A stretch of 64,000 nucleotides of DNA from an uncultured Porphyromonadaceae bacterium (GTDB lineage Bacteria > Bacteroidota > Bacteroidia > Bacteroidales > Muribaculaceae), in the NCBI GenBank assembly GCA_947178215.1, contig CAMWXJ010000015.1, positions 1 to 64,000 on the forward strand. The letters are read 5' to 3'. Numbering within the stretch: position 1 is the first letter of the stretch; the number at the start of each line of letters is the position of its first letter. Positions 43,393 through 51,111 of this stretch are shown piece by piece. The position numbers were made by a program, and so were the translations under genes. The notes under the pieces are model-generated. The model saw only the letters and a program-made list of their open reading frames with translations. It ran no database searches and was not told where the DNA came from.

Positions 43393-45369
43393 ATGAAGCG
43401 CTTTCGCAGCAAACTGTCATCATTGGCGGCCGTGGGCATAGCAGCCCTTACGGCCGCTTCGGCGCTTATGGCGTCGCAGCCTACACCGCAACGGCAGCGG
43501 CATCCCGACTTCGCCACGGGCACAAAGCGCCCCAACCGCCCCAACATAGCACCTACGATTCCTACCGCCGACCGTGGTCAGAAAGACAAGGTATTTCTCG
43601 AACATGCCGATACGCTCAGGTTTAACCACGACTATTCGGTAGACCCGCTGACCGGACTCCCCAAGAACCAGTATCAGGTGCTCGTGGGCAACGTCGAGTT
43701 TCGTAAGGGGGGCATGGTCATGACTTGCGACAGCGCATATTTCTATGAGGGCAACAACTCGTTTGACGCCTTTTCGCGTGTAAAAATGGAGCAGGGCGAC
43801 ACATTGTTCGTGTTCTGCGACGAGCTTAACTACGACGGCGAGCAGGAGATAGCGGTGGCTGTGGCCTACAATGGCCGCAACGTGCGTCTTATAAACCGTG
43901 ACGTGACACTTGAAACCGAAATCCTCAACTACGACATGGCCCAGGAGGTGGGCTACTACACAATTGGCGGCAAACTGAGCGACAAGCAGAACATACTCAC
44001 TTCGCGAGAGGGCGAATATTTCCCCTCCACGAAGCAGAGCTACTTCTACCGCAATGTGGTGCTTGAACCGGTCGATGAGAATGACCCGTCGCGTCTTTAC
44101 ACCGACACGCTTGAATACAACACTGCCACCCATGTGGCGGAGATAGTCGACAAGACGCTTATCATAGGCCGTGACGGCGATATCAACTCTACCTCCGGGA
44201 CATACAATACTGAGACCGGAGTAGCCAACCTGTTCAGTCGTTCGACAGTGAAGATGCGCCGCGGAAATACCCTCACCGGCGACACAATAGACTATGACCG
44301 TGATTCGGGCATAGGTATCGCCACGGGCGATGTCGTCATGACCGACTCGGCGCGACAGTCGTCGGTGGCCGGCGACTATGCTTTCTACAACGAGAATATC
44401 GACAGCGCTTTTGTAACCGGACACGCTGTGGTAAAGGAGTATTCCCGCGGCGACACTCTTTATCTCCACGGCGACACCATCAACGCCTACACTGACCCGG
44501 TCGATTCGGCGCGAATCATCAACGTGTTTCATCGCGTACGTTTCTTCCGCTCCGACATGCAGGGGCTTTGCGACTCGATGTCGTATGTCGACCTCGACTC
44601 CACCATGTACATGTACCGCGCGCCGATAGTGTGGAGTGCCGACCGCCAGATTTTCGGTAATGCCATAGAACTTAGACTCAACGACTCGACCGTAGAGCGT
44701 GCCCATCTGCCGGAGTTTGGCTTCATAGCACAGCATATAGCCGAGGACTGCTACAATCAGCTCACCGGCAAAAACATCACTGCATGGTTCAAGGACTCGG
44801 AGCTTCATCACCTCCTTGTGGAGGGCAATCTGATGATGATTATGTTCCCGATGGAAAACGACTCGACCTACAATAAGTTCGCTTACATCGAGAGCACCAA
44901 TATGGATGCCTATTTCAAGGATAATTCTCTCGACAGCGGACGTATCTGGCCTGAGAACAAAGGCACCGTGACACCCCTCTACCTCGCGCGCCGCAACCAG
45001 TATTTCCTTGACAAATTTGCGTGGTACGAAGTGCTCCGTCCGCAGGCTCCGGGCGACATATTCATTATTCCTGAGGCTATGGTGGGGCTTATCAATGCTG
45101 CGCCTCCTGTGGTGCAGCGCAAGCGTGAACCGCGCAAGAAGCCTGAGGAATTGGAGCTTGAAGAGGAGGCGATAATAGAACAGTCGCCCGACGGAAGCGT
45201 GAAGCCGCCTACGCCGCTCGACACTCCGCCCGACCAGACCGCGACAACCGACGAGACGGAGAAAACCGTCGACACGGAAACGACGGTAGCGAAGGAGACT
45301 GAAACAAAAACCGAAGAGACACAGACCCAATCGCAGACACAGCTTGAGACTCCACCTGTTCAATCCTGA
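43393..45369 (+). CDS. OstA-like (LptA/LptD-related) envelope protein
   Basis: A protein of 658 residues with a signal peptide (cut near ALMASQ). From about residue 80 to 540 it is made of short beta repeats of the OstA type: VLVGNVEFRKGGMVMTCDSA, FVFCDELNYDGEQEIAVA, TGDTIDYDRDSGIGIATGD, YLHGDTINAY. This is the beta-jellyroll fold used by LptA and the LptD N-terminus to carry lipopolysaccharide across the periplasm. The last 120 residues are charged and low-complexity, rich in Thr, Glu and Lys, probably disordered. Its 3' end overlaps the next gene by 26 bases. Confidence 0.88.
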   Translation: MKRFRSKLSSLAAVGIAALTAASALMASQPTPQRQRHPDFATGTKRPNRPNIAPTIPTADRGQKDKVFLEHADTLRFNHDYSVDPLTGLPKNQYQVLVGNVEFRKGGMVMTCDSAYFYEGNNSFDAFSRVKMEQGDTLFVFCDELNYDGEQEIAVAVAYNGRNVRLINRDVTLETEILNYDMAQEVGYYTIGGKLSDKQNILTSREGEYFPSTKQSYFYRNVVLEPVDENDPSRLYTDTLEYNTATHVAEIVDKTLIIGRDGDINSTSGTYNTETGVANLFSRSTVKMRRGNTLTGDTIDYDRDSGIGIATGDVVMTDSARQSSVAGDYAFYNENIDSAFVTGHAVVKEYSRGDTLYLHGDTINAYTDPVDSARIINVFHRVRFFRSDMQGLCDSMSYVDLDSTMYMYRAPIVWSADRQIFGNAIELRLNDSTVERAHLPEFGFIAQHIAEDCYNQLTGKNITAWFKDSELHHLLVEGNLMMIMFPMENDSTYNKFAYIESTNMDAYFKDNSLDSGRIWPENKGTVTPLYLARRNQYFLDKFAWYEVLRPQAPGDIFIIPEAMVGLINAAPPVVQRKREPRKKPEELELEEEAIIEQSPDGSVKPPTPLDTPPDQTATTDETEKTVDTETTVAKETETKTEETQTQSQTQLETPPVQS

Positions 45370-46348
45370 AAACGACCTCGCACTCGCTGCGGGAATCGAG
45401 AGATACACACCGCCCGCGGCAGCAGTACGGCTGTCGCGGGCGGGACAGTTGTTGCCTGCATGGCTTGCCGGTTCCGGTGACGCCATACTTGTTGCCGACG
45501 AGAGTGCGTGTGAGGAGGCCGAAAGGCTCAACGCGCGTTTCGGCCTCGGCATAAAGGCAGTGACCGAATCGCCGTCGGGGCTGACGGCCTGCTCGCCGTG
45601 GGGTTGGAGTCTTGCCGCCCGCAGGCGTTTCATGGATGCCGGAGTGTCGAAAGCAATATTGCCCTCCGACGCGTGGCTCGACACCCACAGGCGTCTCAGT
45701 TCGCGCTTGTCAACGGTAGAACTGTCGCACGCTCTTGGCCTCAGGCCCCCTGTTGTGGCCCTCACTCCGGCCGAGGCTGTCGCTGCTGTGGCGGCAAATG
45801 AGGAGTCGGGGCTTGACAGTTTTATCAAGATGCCATGGTCGAGCAGCGGCCGCGGCGTCTTCTCCACCGGACGGATGAATGCGGCAATGGTAGAGCGACG
45901 TGCCGCCGACATCATCCGCAGTCAATCGGCTGTCATTATCGAGCCTGACCGTCGCCGGCGTTCCGACTTTGCAGCATTATACTGTTGCGAGGGGGGCCGC
46001 GCGCGGTTTACGGCGCTTTCGCTCTTCGTTACTGACGACCGCGGAGCCTATCGCGGCAATATTGTAACCTCCGACGACGAGATAATGTCGCGGCTCGGCG
46101 TCGACCCTGCTTCATGGATCGAAAGAATGGCCGATGCACTCACAGCCGTCATCGCTCCCCATTACGAGGGCATGGCCGGCGTCGACATGGTGGTTACCGA
46201 TTCAGGCGACATCTGGCCGTTGATAGAGCTTAACTTGCGCTCCACCATGGGTGTGGTGGCAGCCGCCATGCGTCCGTACTTCAAGCGTCCGGTGCTTCTT
46301 GCTCCCGCACCCGGTCGTGTGGACTCGCATCTTCCGTTGCAGCTTTGA
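45344..46348 (+). CDS. ATP-grasp-like protein of unknown function
   Basis: A protein of 334 residues starting with TTG at 45344, inside the OstA-like gene. The N-terminus MRLHLFNPENDLALAAG is strongly motif-like, which supports the unusual start. Residues in FIKMPWSSSGRGVF resemble the Lys-(Ser)-Gly loop of ATP-grasp enzymes, and DMVVTDSGDIWPLIELNLRS ends in the E-x-N-x-R metal-binding pattern of that fold. No membrane segment or signal peptide is seen. It would be a cytoplasmic ligase of unknown substrate; the ATP-grasp assignment is my inference. It ends before a strong bidirectional terminator. Confidence 0.6.
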   Translation: MRLHLFNPENDLALAAGIERYTPPAAAVRLSRAGQLLPAWLAGSGDAILVADESACEEAERLNARFGLGIKAVTESPSGLTACSPWGWSLAARRRFMDAGVSKAILPSDAWLDTHRRLSSRLSTVELSHALGLRPPVVALTPAEAVAAVAANEESGLDSFIKMPWSSSGRGVFSTGRMNAAMVERRAADIIRSQSAVIIEPDRRRRSDFAALYCCEGGRARFTALSLFVTDDRGAYRGNIVTSDDEIMSRLGVDPASWIERMADALTAVIAPHYEGMAGVDMVVTDSGDIWPLIELNLRSTMGVVAAAMRPYFKRPVLLAPAPGRVDSHLPLQL

Positions 46349-46359
46349 CACAGATAAAG

Positions 46360-46392
46360 CATCAGGGCATCCCCGCCGGGGATGCCCTGATG
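46360..46392. terminator. Bidirectional terminator, ATP-grasp-like / DUF6155
   Basis: A perfect 15-bp stem, CATCAGGGCATCCCC with GGGGATGCCCTGATG, and a 3-base GCC loop between convergent genes. Confidence 0.85.
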
Positions 46393-46422
46393 GTATTTGC
46401 GCTGAAAAAGATCTCTCAGCCG

Positions 46423-46977
46423 CTACTTTTTGGATGAACCGAGCATTGCTATACCCTCTTCGACGTGGTACTTCAGCTGCTGGCGCATAAAGTTGCCGGG
46501 ACGGTGAAACGGGCCGCTCTTGATGCCGTCGATTAGGTTGTTGAGCCGGGCGAGTGTCGGTTCGAGCATGGCGTTGTCGTCGGCGAGCCTGAGCATCTCG
46601 GCTATGATGCGGCCAAACGACCGCAAAGATATTTCCGTGTACCAATAGCCCTGATTGCCTGCCGTGGCAAGCAACGACAAGGTGTTGAACATCAGAGCAA
46701 GCACATACTCGGCTCCGGGATTGAGGGTCGCCACGTTCTTGATGACGTTGCGGATACGGGAGATGCGCGGTTTGTTGTAGCCGCGCGAGCCGCGTTTGAA
46801 CACCTCTTTCGCTATCTCGGAGGTGGATTTTTCGATGAGCTTGTCGATGTCGGGGTTGATGAAAAATTCCAGGTACGCCTTTGCTTCGGCACGCGCCGAG
46901 TAGAGGTCGAGTATAAGCTCGTCCTTCTGCTCGGGCGTGAGAGTCGCGAGTGTCTTTTTCAGTTGGGCTTTCGACAT
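46423..46977 (-). CDS. DUF6155 family protein
   Basis: A protein of 184 residues, all helical in appearance. MSKAQLKKTLATLTPEQKDELILDLY at the N-terminus (in two parts, with LYSARAEAKAYLEFFINP) matches the start of DUF6155 proteins, whose function is unknown. It has several Lys/Arg-rich segments (FKRGSRGYNKPRISRIR) and no signal peptide. It is last of the uvrB-ygiQ-S9 peptidase operon, nine bases after the S9 gene. Confidence 0.7.
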   Translation of the reverse strand: MSKAQLKKTLATLTPEQKDELILDLYSARAEAKAYLEFFINPDIDKLIEKSTSEIAKEVFKRGSRGYNKPRISRIRNVIKNVATLNPGAEYVLALMFNTLSLLATAGNQGYWYTEISLRSFGRIIAEMLRLADDNAMLEPTLARLNNLIDGIKSGPFHRPGNFMRQQLKYHVEEGIAMLGSSKK

Positions 46978-46986
46978 GGGCGGTCG

Positions 46987-49131
46987 TTATTCAGCCTTGG
47001 CTTCGGTTGCTGTCGCGGCTTCCGGTTTGAGCCACTTGTCGAGCCAACGGAAGAACACGCGATACCACATCACAGAGTTCTGGGGCTTCTGAATCCAGTG
47101 GCATTCGTCGGGGAAAACAAGCATTTCGGCGGGTATGCCGCGTAGGCGTGCTGCGTTGAACGCCATCATGCCCTGCGAGGCGAGGATGCGGAAATCGTAT
47201 TCGCCGTGGGTGACGAGAATCGGAGCAGTCCATTTGTCGACAAAGGTGTGAGGCGAGGCGCCGAACGTGCGCTGTGCCACGGGGTTGCTCTTGTCCCAGA
47301 ACGGGCCGCCGAGATCCCAGTTGGCAAACCACATTTCCTCAGTTTCGAGATACTGGGCGTCGAGGTTGAAGATGCCGGCATGGGCGATAAGGGCGGCAAA
47401 GCGGCCATCGTGGTTACCTGCGAGCCAGTAGACGGAGAAGCCGCCGTAGCTTGCGCCCACTGCGCCTACATGGTCGCGGTCGACATAAGGCTTCTCGCGC
47501 ATGAAGTCGACAGCTGCGAGATAGTCTTTCATGTTCTGACCGGGATAGTCGCCTGATATCTGTGCGTTCCACTCGGTGCCGAAGCCGGGGAGGCCGCGGC
47601 GGTTGGGGCAGATTACAATGTAGCCCTGAGCTGCCATGAGAGCCACGTTCCAGCGATAGGAGAAGAACTGGCTAACGGCGCTCTGCGGACCGCCTTGGCA
47701 GTAGAGTATTGCGGGATATTTCTTGGCAGGGTCAAATTTGGGAGGATAGAGCACCCAGGTAGTCATGAGTTTGCCGTCGGTGGTGGGCACGAGCACGGAG
47801 TCGACGGCGGGCATCTCTATCTCGGCGAGAAGCTCGGTGTTGACGTTGGTGAGCTGCTTAACATTGCCGTCGGCTGCTACTGCATAGATTTCGTTGGGGG
47901 CAATCATGCTGTGGCGCACGGTGAACACGGTGTCGTCGGCGCCGGGAGCGAGGGCGGCGTAGTCATAGCGGCCGCCGGCTATTTCGGTCACGGCCTTGGT
48001 GGCGCAGTCGAGTGCGAACATCGGTACGACGCCCCCCTTGGGAGCGAGGAAGAAGATCTTGTTGCCCTTAGCCGACCATGCGAAGTCGGTGGCTGTGTAG
48101 TCCCAGTCGGCGGTGAGGTCGGTCTTTTCTCCCGACGCCATATCCATTACGAAGATGCGGTTTTTGTCGCTCTCGTAGCCGTCGTGCTCCATGGAGAGCC
48201 ATGCCAGACGTGTGCCGTCGGGCGAGAATGCGGGGTTGGTATCGTAGCCCATCATCCCCTCGGTGAGATTGCGGGTTTCGCCCGACGCGAGGGTGTAAAG
48301 GTAGAGGTCGGAGTTGGTCGACACGGCATAGTCCATGCCGGTCTTTTTGCGCGACACATAGACGAGGCTCTTAGAGTCGGGGCTCCATGCAAATGACTCT
48401 ACGCCGCCGAAAGGCTTCATCGGGGCTTCGTAGGGCTCGTCGGCCATGATGTCCTTGACGTCGGCTACCTTGGCGCCGTCGAAGGTGCCGATGAAGGGGT
48501 GAGGAATTTCGGTTACCCACTCATCCCAGTGTTTGTACATGAGGTCGTCTATAAGACGGCCTGTCGCCTGTGGCAAGTCGGGATAGATGTCCTGTGCTGT
48601 ACGAGAGTACTTGACGTTGCCTATCATTACCACCGACTTTTCATCGGGGGAGAAAAGGAAGCCGCTGATACCACCCTCGACATTCGATACGGCTTTGCGG
48701 CCCGAGCCGTCGCTGTTCATGACCCAAAGCTGCGAAGCGCCGTTGACGGGTGCCATGAATGCAATCTTATTGCCGCCGTCTATCCACACGGCGCCATTCT
48801 CGCTCTCGGGAGTCTTGGTGAGGCGACGGTTTTCGGTGCCGTCGGCCTTCATGACGTAGAGGTCGGAGTTGGAGCGGTTTTCGGGAACGCTGACATACGA
48901 TACGGAGTAAAGGATGAGCGAGCCGTCGGGGCTAAGCACGGGGTTGCCGACACGGCCGAAGGCTTCGAGGCCTTCGATTGTGTACCGGCCGCCTTCGGGA
49001 TGATAGTCGGGGCGGTCAATCATTGCTGCGGAGCTTTCGGCGCCCGATGAGGCGCCGTTGCCGCACGATGCGAGGCTCAGAGTTGCTGCTGTGGCCATTG
49101 CAAGGGTGTGTAGATGGATTGATTTATGCAT
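46987..49131 (-). CDS. S9 family prolyl oligopeptidase-type lipoprotein
   Basis: A protein of 714 residues with a lipoprotein signal (LASC, about Cys23). The N-terminal 400 residues form a beta-propeller of PD40-like repeats (LSPDGSLILYSVSYVS, FSPDGTRLAWLSMEHDG). The C-terminal alpha/beta-hydrolase domain carries the catalytic Ser in GASYGGFS, Asp in HGEYDFRI and His in DECHWIQ. The build resembles the DPP5 and acylaminoacyl-peptidase groups that trim dipeptides from oligopeptides in the periplasm of Bacteroidales. Dipeptide specificity is inferred. It lies 12 bases after ygiQ. Confidence 0.88.
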   Translation of the reverse strand: MHKSIHLHTLAMATAATLSLASCGNGASSGAESSAAMIDRPDYHPEGGRYTIEGLEAFGRVGNPVLSPDGSLILYSVSYVSVPENRSNSDLYVMKADGTENRRLTKTPESENGAVWIDGGNKIAFMAPVNGASQLWVMNSDGSGRKAVSNVEGGISGFLFSPDEKSVVMIGNVKYSRTAQDIYPDLPQATGRLIDDLMYKHWDEWVTEIPHPFIGTFDGAKVADVKDIMADEPYEAPMKPFGGVESFAWSPDSKSLVYVSRKKTGMDYAVSTNSDLYLYTLASGETRNLTEGMMGYDTNPAFSPDGTRLAWLSMEHDGYESDKNRIFVMDMASGEKTDLTADWDYTATDFAWSAKGNKIFFLAPKGGVVPMFALDCATKAVTEIAGGRYDYAALAPGADDTVFTVRHSMIAPNEIYAVAADGNVKQLTNVNTELLAEIEMPAVDSVLVPTTDGKLMTTWVLYPPKFDPAKKYPAILYCQGGPQSAVSQFFSYRWNVALMAAQGYIVICPNRRGLPGFGTEWNAQISGDYPGQNMKDYLAAVDFMREKPYVDRDHVGAVGASYGGFSVYWLAGNHDGRFAALIAHAGIFNLDAQYLETEEMWFANWDLGGPFWDKSNPVAQRTFGASPHTFVDKWTAPILVTHGEYDFRILASQGMMAFNAARLRGIPAEMLVFPDECHWIQKPQNSVMWYRVFFRWLDKWLKPEAATATEAKAE

Positions 49132-49143
49132 TTGGTGATGATG

Positions 49144-51111
49144 TTATGAATGTCGTGCATTGTTGCTTTTATGCGGTTTGTGACGCTTGTCGCCGCCGGT
49201 AGCGGGAGTCTTGGCGCGGTTGCGCGACTCGGGTTTGCGGTCGGCCGGGGTGAAGCGGTTGGGACCTTTCGGCGCGCCGCCGGGGAAGAGGCGCGGAATG
49301 AGGTCGGGGCGGTTGATGTGGCGGAGCGAGCGGATGATAGGGTCGCGGTAGGCACGGTCGTACCAGAAGAAGTACTGCCGCTGTGCGAGTTTTTCCTGTG
49401 CCGTGACGGCTGTGTAGACAGGCTCCATGGTATAGGGATGAACTCCCGAATAGTATATCTCCGTGGCCACCGTCATCGGGGTGGGAGTGAAATCCTGCAC
49501 CTGTTCGAGGCGGATGTCGAGATTCTTTGTCTCAACGGCCAGCTCGGCCATATCCTCTTCTGTGCAGCCTGGGTGTGAGGATATGAAGTAGGGAATCAGT
49601 TGCTGACGCAGACCGGTGCGGGTGTTTACCTCGTCGAAGAGATGCCGGAATTTGTGGAACAGCTCAAACGACGGCTTGCGCATGAGTTTGAGTACGCGCG
49701 GGCTGGTATGCTCCGGAGCGACTTTGAGGCGTCCGCTCACGTGGCGGGTTATAAGCTCTTCGTTGTAGCGGCGGTTGGCCGCGTCTACGCGTTTGTCGCC
49801 GGTGGGGTGCATCGACAAGTCGTAACGCACTCCGCTGCCGATAAACGATTTCTTTATACCAGGTATGGCGTCGGCCGAACGGTAGATGTCGAGCAGCCGC
49901 GAGTGGTCGGTGTCGAGATTCGGGCACGGCGAGGGGTGCAGACACGTTGGGCGCAGGCATTTGGCGCATATCGACTTGTCCTTGCCTCCGAGGCTGTACA
50001 TGTTGGCCGACGGTCCGCCGAGGTCGGAAATGTAGCCCTTGAAGTCAGGCATGCGGGTCACGGCCTTGACTTCGCGCATGATGCTTTCCTTGCTCCGTGA
50101 TGCTATGAATTTGCCCTGGTGGGCCGATATGGTGCAGAACGCACAGCCTCCGAAACAGCCGCGGTGCAGGCACACCGAGTGGCGTATCATCTCGTAGGCC
50201 GGGATAGTCTTGCCGTAATATCGCGGGTGAGGCAGGCGGGTGTAGGGGAGGTCAAAGGTTGCGTCGACCTCAGCCGTTGTCATCGGGGGATACATGGGGT
50301 TGACCTTGACGGCACGCCTGTCGTCGAGAGCCTGCCAGAGCGTGGCGCCTCCGTCGAGGCGATTGCTCTGTTGCTCGATATGGCGGAAGTTGGCCGACTG
50401 CTTCTTGCGGTCGGCCACGCATGCGGGCCATGAGTTGAGGATGATGTCGGTTTCTGTCGTGGCCGGGGGCATCTCGCCGGCGGGGCGTATGACGGCGCTC
50501 TGAGGCAGGTCGATGATGTCGCCCACGGGCGTGCCGCTGTCAAGGCGACGCGCAAGTTCCACGATACTCTTCTCGCCCATCCCGTAAAGGAGAATGTGTG
50601 CGCGGGTGTCGGAGAGTATCGAGGGTCGCAGGCGGTCCTGCCAATAGTCGTAGTGGCTCAGGCGGCGCAGCGATGCCTCAATGCCGCCTATCACTATCGG
50701 TGAGTCGGGGAATAGGTCGGCAAGTATGTCGGAATACACTATCGTGGGATAGTCGGGGCGTGCGCCGTGACGTCCGCCCGGTGTGTAAGCGTCGTCGGAA
50801 CGGCGGCGGCGAGCGGCGGTGTAGTGGTTGACCATAGAGTCCATGGCACCGGCCGATATGCCGAAAAAGAGGCGGGGGACGCCGAATTTCTTGAAGTCGC
50901 GCAGGTCGTCTTTCCAGTTGGGCTGAGGCACTATGGCGACTTTATAACCGGCAGCTTGAAGCGTGCGGCCTATCACGGCTGCTCCAAACGACGGATGATC
51001 GACGTAGGCGTCGCCGGAGAAAAGCACTACATCGGGACGGTCCCAGCCAAGAAGTTTCATCTCCTTGACTGAGGTGGGAAGATATAGAGTGGTGTCGCGG
51101 GTGTAATTCAT
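49144..51111 (-). CDS. YgiQ family radical SAM protein
   Basis: A protein of 655 residues. The N-terminal part has VVLFSGDAYVDHPSFG and IGGIEASLRRLSHYDYW, diagnostic of YgiQ. The Fe-S motif CFGGCAFC (Cx3Cx2C) follows HRG near the middle. A YgiQ-specific C-terminal region contains KVAPEHTSPRVLKLMRKPS. The substrate is not known. The final 50 residues are basic and low-complexity. It overlaps uvrB by four bases. Confidence 0.93.
   Translation of the reverse strand: MNYTRDTTLYLPTSVKEMKLLGWDRPDVVLFSGDAYVDHPSFGAAVIGRTLQAAGYKVAIVPQPNWKDDLRDFKKFGVPRLFFGISAGAMDSMVNHYTAARRRRSDDAYTPGGRHGARPDYPTIVYSDILADLFPDSPIVIGGIEASLRRLSHYDYWQDRLRPSILSDTRAHILLYGMGEKSIVELARRLDSGTPVGDIIDLPQSAVIRPAGEMPPATTETDIILNSWPACVADRKKQSANFRHIEQQSNRLDGGATLWQALDDRRAVKVNPMYPPMTTAEVDATFDLPYTRLPHPRYYGKTIPAYEMIRHSVCLHRGCFGGCAFCTISAHQGKFIASRSKESIMREVKAVTRMPDFKGYISDLGGPSANMYSLGGKDKSICAKCLRPTCLHPSPCPNLDTDHSRLLDIYRSADAIPGIKKSFIGSGVRYDLSMHPTGDKRVDAANRRYNEELITRHVSGRLKVAPEHTSPRVLKLMRKPSFELFHKFRHLFDEVNTRTGLRQQLIPYFISSHPGCTEEDMAELAVETKNLDIRLEQVQDFTPTPMTVATEIYYSGVHPYTMEPVYTAVTAQEKLAQRQYFFWYDRAYRDPIIRSLRHINRPDLIPRLFPGGAPKGPNRFTPADRKPESRNRAKTPATGGDKRHKPHKSNNARHS

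Noticed and set aside
43420-45915. An 831-codon open frame on the minus strand
   Set aside because: It is antisense to the OstA-like and ATP-grasp-like genes, has no family motifs, and reflects high third-position G+C. The same applies to long antisense frames over dnaJ (11681-12496), prfC (19204-20040) and the GH84 gene (31677-32648).
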